This document shows, in pieces, positions 37,265-46,506 of a stretch of 49,138 nt of DNA. Made by a program: the position numbers and the translations under genes. The stretch's first letter is position 1. Each line of letters begins with the position of its first letter. The stretch is from an uncultured Clostridia bacterium (GTDB lineage: Bacteria; Bacillota; Clostridia; TANB77; CAG-508): positions 1-49,138 of the forward strand of contig CALYAJ010000006.1 of the NCBI GenBank assembly GCA_944393485.1, in the 5' to 3' direction. The notes under the pieces are model-generated. The model made no database searches and was not told where the DNA came from. It saw only the letters and a program-made list of their open reading frames with translations.

Positions 37265-37828
37265 TCAAATATTTAAAGAATTTATTATTTGCCGCAATTC
37301 TGTTGGAAGTGAGGTAATTTTATAGTTATCCATATATATTGTATTTTCCAAAACTTCTATTGATTTCACCTCTTTTTCTGTAGACATATTATATATAGAT
37401 ATATTTTTCACTGTTGGTGAATCATTATTTTCCGTTGCTGGATATACTGCTCCTTGAACCATAAAATATGATGTTTTTAATTTCTCTATTCCTATTCTTT
37501 TACTTATTATATTTTGACCAATTCTTCGATCTAATATAGTAAGTAATTCTTCATCCATATTTTCCCTATAAAAATATGAACAACTTTCAAATCCAACACT
37601 TTCAGCTAGTATAAAGTTAAAATCGTCATCCAATGGATTACTCCATTTTAAATCTTCTTGTTTTAAAGTAAAAACATCTTTAGAAGGATTTTCTGGTATG
37701 AATACTAACTCCAAATTATCTTCAGTAATTTTTGCTTTTGAAGTCGGAAGAAATTTTCTAATTTCCCCAGTATCTTCAAACAAAATATATGATGTTTTTA
37801 ACCAACTGCATTCAAAAAATTTTCCCAT
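37265..37828 (-). CDS. Hypothetical soluble protein
   Basis: 187 residues, not recognised. No signal peptide or membrane segment. It begins MGKFFECSWLKTSYILFED and is beta-rich, with several Cys/Trp residues near the start. AGGAGG-type site (GGAGGTATAAT) before the ATG. It stands as a single gene between two hairpins. Confidence 0.6.
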   Translation of the reverse strand: MGKFFECSWLKTSYILFEDTGEIRKFLPTSKAKITEDNLELVFIPENPSKDVFTLKQEDLKWSNPLDDDFNFILAESVGFESCSYFYRENMDEELLTILDRRIGQNIISKRIGIEKLKTSYFMVQGAVYPATENNDSPTVKNISIYNMSTEKEVKSIEVLENTIYMDNYKITSLPTELRQIINSLNI

Positions 37829-37914
37829 ATTATACCTCCTATAATACCTCTGCTTTTTTCAAAATTACCTGTTACAATGCCTATTATATTATCTTTTTGA
37901 AATTATGTCAACGT

Positions 37915-37944
37915 AAAAGACCTACAACTCTATGTAGGTCTTTT
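37915..37944 (-). terminator. Terminator of the serpin-like gene
   Basis: AAAAGACCTACA/TGTAGGTCTTTT with a six-base loop. A/T runs on both sides make it work in either direction. Confidence 0.85.
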
Positions 37945-37950
37945 TTACTA

Positions 37951-39066
37951 TTATTGAAAATCTTCTATATCTGAAACATTTAAAGCAAAATATGGTAAAG
38001 TTTTATCTTTTTCTCTAACAAATACTACAAATTCTTTGTCAAAATTAAAATTTCTAATATCTTCTGGCTCTTCTATTCCATTTTGCTGTACGCTCATTCC
38101 AGCTTCACTTATTACTTGTCCACCTGTTTTGTCCAAACTAAAATCTATTGTCTGTAGTGCTTTATCTATTTTCATTTTATTTCCGTCTACGTCTTCAAAT
38201 TCTTTATTTTCTAAATCAGTAAATTCTTTTTCTGTATCAATACTCAAATTTGGAATTTTTAATTCTTCTACATCAGTTAGAGCTTTATTTCCTTGATAAT
38301 TTTGACTCTCCGTAGTTATTTTTTCATAAATCTGATTAAAATTCTTCATTTTATTAGTCATGGCTATGATTACTTCATCACCTTGTTTTGTTTGTAATAA
38401 AATTGCTTTATCGTTTTCATTGTTATAATAAAGTACTTGTACTTGACTTCTTGCACCTTCATTCATATTTGCATTTAAACCAAAATATGTAGTATCTGTT
38501 CCTTGTCCTGCAAAGCTACCTTTATTTAAATCATCAAATGCTTGATTAAATTCAAATTTTTTATTAAGCATTGCATATGCAAAATATCTTATTCCATTAT
38601 TTTCATCCCAACTAAATTGGTTTAAAAAATCACTTGTATAATCAAATTTTTCTTTAAGTGCATTTTCAATTTCTTCTTTAAGTCCTCCTGTCATTACTCC
38701 AGATTTTATATAATAATCATCTGAAGAAATCATATCTGTATTAAATTCTGATGTATTTAAGTTTTTTACCATTTCTAATTGTGGTGAAAATTCTATATCT
38801 TGTTTAACTATATTGTCTTTAAAATCCGTCCATGCTAATTGAAATGAACCACACCACATTGTATTACCATTAATTTTATCATCTAATGTTGGCACAATAT
38901 TAATTTCTGGTTCTTCTGCTACTAATGCTGGTGCAATATTATTTTCTATAATATCTTTCGCTTTTTCTGCTATTTCTTCATTATATTTCCCAATCAAAAA
39001 AACTATTGCAACAACAATTATTATTAACACAATAAATAATATTATATTTACTTTTTTATTTTCCAT
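37951..39066 (-). CDS. Membrane-anchored serpin-like protein
   Basis: 371 residues. One membrane helix at about 7-27, then ~340 residues, near the size of a serpin domain. The C-terminal half lines up with serpin landmarks: VQVLYYNNENDKAILLQTK (as lpYkgndlsmlilLP), IDKALQTIDFSLDKTGGQV (as the hinge vHKafievnEeGteA), and the closing FNFDKEFVVFVREKDKTLPYF (as faDhPFlFlIrd..tgtILF). The hinge alanines are replaced (GGQVISEAG), so inhibitory function is doubtful. Recognised by pattern only, without a profile search. Own AAAAGGAGC site; single gene. Confidence 0.5.
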   Translation of the reverse strand: MENKKVNIILFIVLIIIVVAIVFLIGKYNEEIAEKAKDIIENNIAPALVAEEPEINIVPTLDDKINGNTMWCGSFQLAWTDFKDNIVKQDIEFSPQLEMVKNLNTSEFNTDMISSDDYYIKSGVMTGGLKEEIENALKEKFDYTSDFLNQFSWDENNGIRYFAYAMLNKKFEFNQAFDDLNKGSFAGQGTDTTYFGLNANMNEGARSQVQVLYYNNENDKAILLQTKQGDEVIIAMTNKMKNFNQIYEKITTESQNYQGNKALTDVEELKIPNLSIDTEKEFTDLENKEFEDVDGNKMKIDKALQTIDFSLDKTGGQVISEAGMSVQQNGIEEPEDIRNFNFDKEFVVFVREKDKTLPYFALNVSDIEDFQ

Positions 39067-39119
39067 AGCAACCGCTCCTTTTGCAACATTATATATAAAA
39101 TTAATGTTTTTTACAATAA

Positions 39120-39803
39120 TTAATTAAGATATTCTTCTAGACATATATTTTTTTCTTTCATTTCTTTAGCAACTTCCTTACCCACATATCTAAAATGCCA
39201 TTCCTCATTTGTAACATTTGTTATATCTATTTTATCTTTTGGATATCTTAAAATAAAACCAAATTTGTAGCTATTTTCTCTAAGCCAATTCCACATTGGT
39301 TCATTATCTTCTGGTTTATTAGGATTGCTAAAATCAATTGCAAGTCCTGTTTCATGTTCTGAACATCCTGGTAGTTGAACTTCTGTTAATGCTTTTTCTT
39401 CTGTATCTTTTTTATTTAATCCTTCTTGAACATATAATTTTATTCTTCTATCTAAAATTTCTTGTTGTTCTTTTTTATCTCTATATGAAGTATTAATATT
39501 TAAGTTAACTCCATCTTTTTTCGCATTTTTATACATATCATCTAAATCGCTAATTATATCTTTACTTACTAAATGATTATCATATTCTTCTAATTCAACT
39601 TTATAATCATCGGGTAAGGGATTATCTTTATTTACCAATATTATATAATCTTTCATATTAGTTTCCTCATTTACAGTATTATTTGCAGCTTCTGCATACA
39701 CTTTTATATCAATATTTCCTGATTTATAGAAACCTATAATAGCAATAAACAAAATTATTAAAATAAATATTTTATTAAAAGATTTCTTTTGTTTCTTTTT
39801 CAT
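39120..39803 (-). CDS. D-alanyl-D-alanine carboxypeptidase, VanY family
   Basis: 227 residues. An N-terminal membrane or signal helix at about 10-26, then a LAS-type metallopeptidase domain. Zinc motif SEHETGLAID gives H150 and D157; NEEWHFRYVG gives the catalytic glutamate and H203. INTSYRDKKEQQ is the conserved substrate-binding stretch. It trims the terminal D-Ala of peptidoglycan stems. Its ribosome binding site (AAGGAG) directly follows the terminator of the preceding CofE-like gene. Confidence 0.9.
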   Translation of the reverse strand: MKKKQKKSFNKIFILIILFIAIIGFYKSGNIDIKVYAEAANNTVNEETNMKDYIILVNKDNPLPDDYKVELEEYDNHLVSKDIISDLDDMYKNAKKDGVNLNINTSYRDKKEQQEILDRRIKLYVQEGLNKKDTEEKALTEVQLPGCSEHETGLAIDFSNPNKPEDNEPMWNWLRENSYKFGFILRYPKDKIDITNVTNEEWHFRYVGKEVAKEMKEKNICLEEYLN

Positions 39804-39816
39804 TTTTGCTCCTTAA

Positions 39817-39841
39817 AAAGCCCATAGATTATATGGGCTTT
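39817..39841 (-). terminator. Terminator of the CofE-like gene, abutting the VanY ribosome binding site
   Basis: AAAGCCCATA/TATGGGCTTT, five-base loop, then TTTTTAAGGAG on the minus strand. The tail runs straight into the next gene's AAGGAG. Confidence 0.8.
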
Positions 39842-39846
39842 AATGA

Positions 39847-40557
39847 TTATTCTTTATTTGCTGATTTTTTTCTTATTAAAACTAGTGGTGTTTGTTCCCT
39901 TCCTTGACCTGTTGGATTATCTTTTATTAATCCTTTTAATTCATCTTCTGTTAATTTTATATCATCTGAATATCCTAGTACTTCTTGTCCTAAATCATTT
40001 GCATCAACAATCATACAAGATATTCCCAATTTTTCATGAATTTCATTACATACCTTTGTTGGATTTTCAGGAAGCATTATTCCTATATCTCCATATTCTT
40101 TAAATTCTTTATCATAAAATCCGTCTATTCCTGCAATTTCTTGTCCAACTATTTTATAAAATACTCCTCTTTTTCCAAAAATCTTTGTTATTGCACTTAC
40201 AATTCCTGCAAATAATATTTTTGGTAAACCAACTTGATCAATTGCAAACTGCATTTTGTAAGGATTTCTTACGCCAAATCCTGCAGTTGTTTTATGAACA
40301 AATTTAGATAGAAATTTAGCCCAAAAACCAATTTTCATATCTTCTTTTCTTACTACTCTATTTTGGCATAATGCAATTATTTTTTCACTTGCTGATATAA
40401 TATCCCCTTCTTGATAAATTGGACTTACATATTCTTTAAATAAATCTATATAACTTTCTCCTTGTTTTACAAATCTTGTTCTTATTGCATGTCTTAAATA
40501 AATTTCTCCACTTACTTCTATTTCTACTTGTTTTCCTTCATTTGCATGAAATTCCAT
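39847..40557 (-). CDS. Coenzyme F420-0:L-glutamate ligase-like protein
   Basis: 236 residues of the CofE/FbiB N-terminal family. RTRFVKQGESYIDLFKEY, GDIISASEKIIALCQNR, KTTAGFGVRNPYKMQFAIDQVG and FYKIVGQEIAGIDGFY are recognisable family segments. True CofE adds glutamates to F420, but no F420 genes are in the window and most Clostridia lack the cofactor, so another amino-acid ligase activity is likely. GAAAGGTGA precedes the ATG. Confidence 0.75.
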   Translation of the reverse strand: MEFHANEGKQVEIEVSGEIYLRHAIRTRFVKQGESYIDLFKEYVSPIYQEGDIISASEKIIALCQNRVVRKEDMKIGFWAKFLSKFVHKTTAGFGVRNPYKMQFAIDQVGLPKILFAGIVSAITKIFGKRGVFYKIVGQEIAGIDGFYDKEFKEYGDIGIMLPENPTKVCNEIHEKLGISCMIVDANDLGQEVLGYSDDIKLTEDELKGLIKDNPTGQGREQTPLVLIRKKSANKE

Positions 40558-40625
40558 TTATATCACCTTTCTTTTTTGTTTTTCCTCATGTATTTTAACC
40601 TTATTAATTATTTTTTTCAATACTT

Positions 40626-40991
40626 TTAGATAAATAGATTTATTATAAATATGATAAATTGATACATTATATTTATTTGTGCTATTCCTGCTAAACTTCC
40701 TGTTATGAATCTCCTAGCATTTGTTGACTCTTTTATCTTCTTAAATTGTATATACCAATCTAAAAACATTATAAAAAGAAATATAAAATCTAAATATATT
40801 GGAATATTTATTTTAAAAATAATTAATATTACAGATATAATTTGTCCAAATAATATTCCTGTACACCTACTACAGATAGGGAATTGAAATTCTCCTATTT
40901 TAAAACTTCTATCTTCTCTTTGATGGCATCCACATCTATTACCAAGTCGCATTGACCAAGCCCATATTCTTCTTTGCGTACTTTTTTTCAT
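40626..40991 (-). CDS. DUF2085 family membrane protein
   Basis: 121 residues. CHQREDRSF followed by CSRCTGILFGQ are the family's two cysteine motifs; three hydrophobic segments follow (about 45-68, 66-80 and 100-120). Function unknown; the cysteines suggest metal binding. Its ATG overlaps the stop of the zinc-ribbon gene as TAATG, so it is translationally coupled. Confidence 0.8.
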   Translation of the reverse strand: MKKSTQRRIWAWSMRLGNRCGCHQREDRSFKIGEFQFPICSRCTGILFGQIISVILIIFKINIPIYLDFIFLFIMFLDWYIQFKKIKESTNARRFITGSLAGIAQINIMYQFIIFIINLFI

Positions 40992-41197
40992 TAAAATCTA
41001 TGTCCACAATCATTACAAATATTAGTAGTATTCGTTGTTGTTTTAGTGTCTCCTGTATTGCATAATCCACATAAAACACCTGGCCATCCAAATAAAAGAT
41101 ATCCACAGCAAGCACTTCCACCATCAAAACCTTTAGTATGTGTATTGGTATTTACTATACTAGATATATTTTCACTTCCACATTTAGGGCATCTCAT
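40991..41197 (-). CDS. Small zinc-ribbon protein
   Basis: 68 residues from the ATG at 41197; AGGAGG is six bases before it, whereas an ATG two codons upstream sits directly on that site and longer starts lack one. RCPKCGSENI at the start and NICNDCGHRF at the end give two CxxC pairs, a zinc ribbon. The middle carries a hydrophobic, Cys/Gly-rich stretch (SACCGYLLFGWPGVLCGLC). Coupled to the DUF2085 gene. Confidence 0.7.
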   Translation of the reverse strand: MRCPKCGSENISSIVNTNTHTKGFDGGSACCGYLLFGWPGVLCGLCNTGDTKTTTNTTNICNDCGHRF

Positions 41198-41271
41198 AAG
41201 CATCCTCCTATAATTTTTTTCTATTATATAAATAACATTGCAAAAAATCAAATTAATTATTTCTTAAGTTA

Positions 41272-41300
41272 TTGTATTATATTATAAAAAATGTTAAAAT
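41272..41300 (+). promoter_or_regulatory. SigmaA-type promoter of the 41323 gene
   Basis: TTGTAT, 17 bases, TAAAAT, with TGT making an extended -10. Confidence 0.7.
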
Positions 41301-41322
41301 GTTTGCTTGAAAGGAGCCTATT

Positions 41323-41685
41323 ATGTATAAAAAAGATTGGTTATTAGATCAGATAGATGATTTAGTTGAATTTTTAGCTCGTGTATTTTTAAATCAAACT
41401 AATACAGAATATTTACCAGAGAATATAGTAAATTCTTCTGCCGATAGTTTACACACAGAATTAAATAAATTACTTTCAGAAGGTAAAATAAATGAAGCTG
41501 AAAATTTATTATTTGATAAAATTGAGGTTGGAAATACAAAGCATTTAGCAGTTGCTTTAAATTTTTATGATAAATTAAATAAATTTAATGATGAAACATT
41601 GGAAGCTTCAAATTATTCTAGAGAAGAAATTAATCAAGGACTACATGATATCTTAGATCAATTTGGAATAAAAATAGACATTTAA
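41323..41685 (+). CDS. DUF6483-like helical protein
   Basis: 120 residues, all-helical and acidic, no membrane segment. The start MYKKDWLLDQIDDLVEFLAR is typical of a small clostridial family of unknown function (DUF6483, recognised with moderate certainty). A TPR-like helical hairpin may lie at about 50-85 (LNKLLSEGKINEAENLLF). AAAGGAG precedes the ATG. Single gene, sharing a terminator with the ZIP gene facing it. Confidence 0.6.
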   Translation: MYKKDWLLDQIDDLVEFLARVFLNQTNTEYLPENIVNSSADSLHTELNKLLSEGKINEAENLLFDKIEVGNTKHLAVALNFYDKLNKFNDETLEASNYSREEINQGLHDILDQFGIKIDI

Positions 41686-41714
41686 AAACTCAGTTCACCA
41701 TGAACTGAGTTTTT
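41684..41714. terminator. Bidirectional terminator
   Basis: AAAAACTCAGTTCA/TGAACTGAGTTTTT, three-base loop, between converging genes at 41685 and 41717. Confidence 0.9.
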
Positions 41715-41716
41715 TT

Positions 41717-42502
41717 CTATCCTAATGCTACATCTAGTATCATCATAATTACAAATCCTAACGCAACACCAATAGTTCCTATATTACTATGGTCACCTGC
41801 TTGTGATTCTGGTATTAATTCTTCTACCACAACATAAATCATTGCTCCTGCCGCAAAAGATAATATATATGGAAGAATTGGAATTACTGTATGAGTGAAT
41901 GCAATAGCAAGTATTGCAGATATTGGTTCTACTATTCCTGAAAGTGCACCATATAAAAATGCCCTTCCTTTTGATACTCCTTCTGCTTTTAGCGGCATAG
42001 ATATTATTGCACCTTCTGGGAAGTTTTGAATAGCCATACCAACTGCAAGTACAATAGCTCCTGCTATTGTCATTCCTGTATTTCCAATTAATGCTCCAGC
42101 AAATACAACTCCTGTCGCCATTCCTTCAGGTATATTATGAATAGTTACTGCTAATACTAATTTTGTACTCTTTTTTAAATTTGATTCTAAACCTTCAGAT
42201 TCTTCTGTTTCTAAATGTTGATGTGGAATTAAAGAGTCTAATACTAATAAAAATATTATTCCAATCATAAAACCTACGGCAACAGGTACCCATGCAAATC
42301 TTCCATCAGTCATATCTAAAGCTGGTGTTAACAAAGACCATATTGAAGCAGCCATCATTACACCTGCTGCAAAACCTATTAATAATTTTTGTACCTTTTT
42401 ATTTATCTCTTTTTTTCTCATAAAAAATACTAATGCAGAACCTAATGTTGTACCTAAAAAAGGAATAAATAAACCTATAAGTACATTTGTCATATTGATC
42501 AC
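41717..42502 (-). CDS. ZIP family metal transporter
   Basis: 261 residues, eight predicted helices. Helix IV and V metal motifs are HNIPEGMATG and QNFPEGAIIS; a histidine-rich loop (LIPHQHLETEE) lies between helices III and IV. The family imports zinc or other divalent metals. Divergent promoters with the O-acetyltransferase gene lie just upstream. No metal-regulator box was recognised in that region. Confidence 0.92.
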   Translation of the reverse strand: MINMTNVLIGLFIPFLGTTLGSALVFFMRKKEINKKVQKLLIGFAAGVMMAASIWSLLTPALDMTDGRFAWVPVAVGFMIGIIFLLVLDSLIPHQHLETEESEGLESNLKKSTKLVLAVTIHNIPEGMATGVVFAGALIGNTGMTIAGAIVLAVGMAIQNFPEGAIISMPLKAEGVSKGRAFLYGALSGIVEPISAILAIAFTHTVIPILPYILSFAAGAMIYVVVEELIPESQAGDHSNIGTIGVALGFVIMMILDVALG

Positions 42503-42524
42503 CTTCTTTTATTTTCCATAGATA

Positions 42525-42553
42525 ATTATAACTCAACTTTTTACTATGTACAA
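42525..42553 (-). promoter_or_regulatory. SigmaA-type promoter of the ZIP gene
   Basis: Minus strand TTGTAC, 17 bases, TATAAT. The -35 is nine bases from the -35 of the divergent promoter at 42563. Confidence 0.8.
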
Positions 42554-42562
42554 TTTTATTTT

Positions 42563-42591
42563 TTGCAATATACATATTTTTATGTTAAAAT
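42563..42591 (+). promoter_or_regulatory. SigmaA-type promoter of the sugar O-acetyltransferase gene
   Basis: TTGCAA, 17 bases, TAAAAT with a TGT extension. Confidence 0.75.
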
Positions 42592-42625
42592 TTTTCTATA
42601 TTCTATTAAAATATAGGAGGTTTTT

Positions 42626-43186
42626 ATGACAGAAAAAGAAAAAGCAAAACAAGGTTTATTATATAATGCAAACCATGATGAAGAATTAATAAATGAGCGT
42701 TTTAAAGTAAAAGATTTATGCTTTAAATACAATAATACTTTGCCATCTAATATGAATGAAAAACAAAAATTACTTAAAGAAATTTTACCAAATGTTTATA
42801 CAAATCCTTATATAGAACAACCTTTTATTTGTGATTATGGTTATAGTATAGAAATTGGTGAGAATTTTTATTCAAATCATAATTTAATAATATTAGATAC
42901 AACAACAGTAAAAATTGGTAATAATGTCATGATTGGCCCTAATTGTGGTATTTATACTGCTGGACATCCAGAAAATGTTCAAATACGAAATTCTGGTTTA
43001 GAATATGCAAAGCCAATAACAATAGGTAATAATGTTTGGATTGGTGGTAATGTTGTAATTTTACCAGGTGTTACTATTGGCGATAATTCTATAATAGGTG
43101 CTGGAAGTATTGTTACAAAAGATATTCCGTCAAATGTTATTGCAGTTGGTAATCCATGCACTGTAAAGAGAAAAATAGCTATGTAA
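42626..43186 (+). CDS. Sugar O-acetyltransferase (maltose/galactoside type)
   Basis: 186 residues. The N-terminal Mac domain ([21 protein letters not shown]) is followed by a left-handed beta helix with hexapeptide repeats ([47 protein letters not shown]). YTAGHP holds the catalytic histidine. It acetylates sugars with acetyl-CoA. AGGAGG precedes the ATG. Confidence 0.93.
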   Translation: MTEKEKAKQGLLYNANHDEELINERFKVKDLCFKYNNTLPSNMNEKQKLLKEILPNVYTNPYIEQPFICDYGYSIEIGENFYSNHNLIILDTTTVKIGNNVMIGPNCGIYTAGHPENVQIRNSGLEYAKPITIGNNVWIGGNVVILPGVTIGDNSIIGAGSIVTKDIPSNVIAVGNPCTVKRKIAM

Positions 43187-43200
43187 AAACATAGCTATTT
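43173..43200. terminator. Hairpin shared by two converging gene ends
   Basis: AAATAGCTATG/CATAGCTATTT with a six-base loop. It contains the last codons of the acetyltransferase gene and the stop of the ABC transporter gene, so coding ends double as terminator arms. Confidence 0.75.
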
Positions 43201-44967
43201 TAATTTTCCATAATACATATCACTAAATATTCCATCTTGTTCTATTAATTCGTTGTATTTTCCATTTTGTTCAATTTTACCTTTATTTAAAACAATTATT
43301 TGATCACAATTTTTTAATGTTGTTAATCTATGTGCTATAGAAATAATTGTTATATTGTGTTCTTTTTGTAATTTTTCTATTTCTAATTGTATATGTCTTT
43401 CTGATGTATTATCTAATGCTGAAGTAGCTTCATCTAATATTAAGATTTTTGGTTTTCTTAAAAAGATTCTTGCAATGGCTATTCTTTGTCTTTGTCCTCC
43501 AGATAAATTATTTCCACCTTCCGCTATTACTGTATTAAATTTATCTGGTAAATTATTTATATAATCATAAATATATGCTTTTTTAGCAGCCTCTTCTACC
43601 TCTTCCATTGTAACTTCTTTATCTATTCCATAACAAATATTTTCATATATTGTTCCTGCGATTAAAAATGGACTTTGTGGTACTAATGCAATAATATTTG
43701 AAATATCTTTTCTTGTTAAGTAATTTATATCTTTGCCATCTATATATATCTTTCCATCTCCCTTTTCCAATTTACAAATTGCTTTAATAAGAGATGATTT
43801 TCCACAACCACTTGGTCCTGCAATACCTAAAAACATTCCTTCTTTAATTTCCAAATTAAATTTATCTAATATTATTTTTTCTTTATTTTCATTATAATAG
43901 AATGTTAAATCTTTTATTTCTACAATATCTTTTCCCTCTATTTGTTTTAAATTAGTTTTATCTATTTTTTCATATGAAAAGTCATTTGGTAATTCTATCA
44001 TTTTAAAGAAATCTGTAGCCAAAACAGTACATTCAGATAATTCGTCAAATATTCTATGCAATTCTTCTAATGGTTTTGTTAATTGTGTAAAACATAAATA
44101 TGCTGTTAAAACACTACCAACAGTAATTACATTTTTTGTTGCAAGCCATGTAGAAATTCCTATTATAAGAACTGTAAAAACTGCTTGGTTTATAAATTTT
44201 AAACAGTCATATTTAGCCATTTGCTTATGATGCTTCATTTCTTTTTTTCTTAAAAATTCTGATTTATTATTAAATCTATTTGTTTCTAAATCAACACTAT
44301 CTGTTATTCTTATTACTTCTATACCATTTAATAATTCTACAATTGTTCCATCCATTGCAGATTTTGTTTCTAATAATTCAACTCTTATTCCTTTTTGAGT
44401 ACTTATCTGTCTAAAAACTATTGCAATTCCTATTGGAATAACAAGTAACATTGGCAAGGCTAATGAAATTGGTAGTGTTATAAATATTGTTATAATTGCC
44501 GCAATACTGTTAAATATTGCAGGTGCAAAATCCATAAAAAGTAATTTTTCTAATTTAACTGTTCCCTCTAAGCATCTATTTAATCTTCCATGAATATTTC
44601 CAGTCATGTTTTCCCTAAAGTATGATAAAGGTGCTTTTAATAAAGAATTTATTACTATTCCTCTAGCTTTTTTCTCTGTTCTTGTTGCAGTATCTTCTAC
44701 CATTACTCTTCTTAAAATTTTTATAACTTCATTTACTACATTTACAACTAATATAAAAATTAAAAATGGTACTACTCTAATAAAATCTACTTGCTTTTCT
44801 ACTAATATATCATCAGTAAGCCAACCAATTGCTTTTGGTGTTAACTGTGCAAGTCCAGCAGATACAATCATTATTATAATTATTATAATAAAATTTCGCT
44901 TTTGTTTTCCTTCTAATAATTTATATAATTTTTTTAGTACACTTTTTACATTTCCTTTATTTTTCAT
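43195..44967 (-). CDS. ABC transporter, fused permease and ATPase
   Basis: 590 residues from the ATG at 44967 with GGGGAGG before it; the frame is open 13 codons further without such a site. Six-helix exporter domain at about 20-310, then ATPase: Walker A GPSGCGKSS, Q-loop LVPQSPF, signature LSGGQRQR, Walker B ILILDEATSAL, H-loop IAHRL. It is a type IV exporter half-transporter that would dimerise; the substrate is unknown. No second half-transporter gene is adjacent, so a homodimer is likely. Confidence 0.93.
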   Translation of the reverse strand: MKNKGNVKSVLKKLYKLLEGKQKRNFIIIIIIMIVSAGLAQLTPKAIGWLTDDILVEKQVDFIRVVPFLIFILVVNVVNEVIKILRRVMVEDTATRTEKKARGIVINSLLKAPLSYFRENMTGNIHGRLNRCLEGTVKLEKLLFMDFAPAIFNSIAAIITIFITLPISLALPMLLVIPIGIAIVFRQISTQKGIRVELLETKSAMDGTIVELLNGIEVIRITDSVDLETNRFNNKSEFLRKKEMKHHKQMAKYDCLKFINQAVFTVLIIGISTWLATKNVITVGSVLTAYLCFTQLTKPLEELHRIFDELSECTVLATDFFKMIELPNDFSYEKIDKTNLKQIEGKDIVEIKDLTFYYNENKEKIILDKFNLEIKEGMFLGIAGPSGCGKSSLIKAICKLEKGDGKIYIDGKDINYLTRKDISNIIALVPQSPFLIAGTIYENICYGIDKEVTMEEVEEAAKKAYIYDYINNLPDKFNTVIAEGGNNLSGGQRQRIAIARIFLRKPKILILDEATSALDNTSERHIQLEIEKLQKEHNITIISIAHRLTTLKNCDQIIVLNKGKIEQNGKYNELIEQDGIFSDMYYGKLK

Positions 44968-44996
44968 TATTTTCCTCCCCAAAATTTTCCTTATAT

Positions 44997-45025
44997 ATTT
45001 TACCATAGTTTACATAAAAATACAA
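44997..45025 (-). promoter_or_regulatory. SigmaA-type promoter of the ABC transporter gene
   Basis: Minus strand TTGTAT, 17 bases, TAAAAT. The -35 is formed by the distal arm of the upstream terminator. Confidence 0.6.
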
Positions 45026-45057
45026 GTATGAAATATATTTTATTCACATACTTGTAT
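45020..45057 (-). terminator. Terminator of the DUF4173 gene
   Basis: ATACAAGTATG/CATACTTGTAT with a 16-base loop, then TTTTTATG on the minus strand. Confidence 0.75.
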
Positions 45058-45066
45058 ATATAAAAT

Positions 45067-46506
45067 TTATTTAATTTCCTCTATTAAATATTTGGCTATA
45101 GCTTTCGAAATATTAAAATCTCTAAAATCAGTATTTTCATTTTTTAAATCTTCATATGTATTTATCAAATAAATTGAAGCAATTTGCTTTGTTCCATTTT
45201 CATCTTTATCTGATTCTAAGATTCTAATAATTTGTTTTACTGCATCAGTTCCAGTACTATTTTCTATGTATGCCATATCTATTTTTCCTGTTTCTAAATA
45301 TCTTGTTACATTTCTACTTACTATTATATTATCTATATTTACTAAGTTTATAATTACATATATAGTTACAATAATTGAAAAATATGTTTTTATAAGATGT
45401 TTTTTCTTGTTTAATACATATAAAATAGTTGGTATTAATAATATTACTTCTGTAAACAGTGCAATATATACTGCAAGTCTTAAAAATGTATATCCATATG
45501 CTTGTTCATAAAAATACATTCTAATTGCAGATGTTATTATTAATATAAATGTAAAGAAAATCATAAATAAGCACATTATATTTGTATAATTATTATCTTT
45601 ATAGTCTTTTCTTTTAGCAATTAAAATCATAATTAAATTTATTACAGAAATTATCATTAATTGGAAAAATCCTTGTCTTGCATAATTTGCATAGTTGATA
45701 TTAATATCTCTTACCATTATTGCTTTAATTTGAATAATAGAAAATACTAAATATATAATATTTAATGTTGTTAATATCATTTTGATAGTTGTATTATCTT
45801 TTAGCTCATTATTTTCTTTAAACTCTTTTTCAATTTTAAAATTAGTAATGATATTATCAAAAAAGCTAGCTAAATAGATAAATACAATAATTATTAATAT
45901 TAACCTTAATACTATCTCCATAAATTGCATATTTCCAAAAGCTTTTCCAATTACTCTTATAATACTATATAAAACATTACTAAACTCTTGATCTGCAGAG
46001 GCTAACATTCCTATTATTATTAATGCTATAGGTATTGTTATTAATAAACCTTTGAAAATCTTTTTAGAACTATTATTATCTTTGCTTTTTAATTTAAATT
46101 TTCTTAAAATGCTTAATTTTATCTTTTTTAAAGTTTCTCCTAAATATGCTATTGGATCAAATACTAGCTCTACTGCTTTTTCTATCCAAACTTCTAAATT
46201 AAATACATTAGTAAATAAAGATACTAACATAATTATAATTAAAAATGGAATAACTATTAAATTTAAATTATTAAAAAAGTGATTATCATAAATTAAATAT
46301 GTACTTGCTAATAGGATTATTGGAATTAATAATATTTTTGCTTTATTATTTTCTATTTTATTATTTTTTTCTAATATAAATATTAAATAATATGTTATTG
46401 GAATTATAAATAATAGCATGGATAAACCTATTTGCTTTCCATAAAATAAAACAACACTCCATATTGCTAGTATTAATGATACTATAAAAATATTTCCCTT
46501 TTTCAT
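45067..46506 (-). CDS. DUF4173 family polytopic membrane protein
   Basis: 479 residues from the ATG at 46506 with GGAGG nine bases before it; an ATG five codons earlier overlaps that site. About eleven hydrophobic helices in the first 400 residues and a soluble C-terminal tail (about 415-479, TGTDAVKQIIRILESDKDE). Recognised as the DUF4173 group by overall pattern. Function unknown. A hairpin sequesters its ribosome binding site (46505-46552). Confidence 0.65.
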   Translation of the reverse strand: MKKGNIFIVSLILAIWSVVLFYGKQIGLSMLLFIIPITYYLIFILEKNNKIENNKAKILLIPIILLASTYLIYDNHFFNNLNLIVIPFLIIIMLVSLFTNVFNLEVWIEKAVELVFDPIAYLGETLKKIKLSILRKFKLKSKDNNSSKKIFKGLLITIPIALIIIGMLASADQEFSNVLYSIIRVIGKAFGNMQFMEIVLRLILIIIVFIYLASFFDNIITNFKIEKEFKENNELKDNTTIKMILTTLNIIYLVFSIIQIKAIMVRDININYANYARQGFFQLMIISVINLIMILIAKRKDYKDNNYTNIMCLFMIFFTFILIITSAIRMYFYEQAYGYTFLRLAVYIALFTEVILLIPTILYVLNKKKHLIKTYFSIIVTIYVIINLVNIDNIIVSRNVTRYLETGKIDMAYIENSTGTDAVKQIIRILESDKDENGTKQIASIYLINTYEDLKNENTDFRDFNISKAIAKYLIEEIK

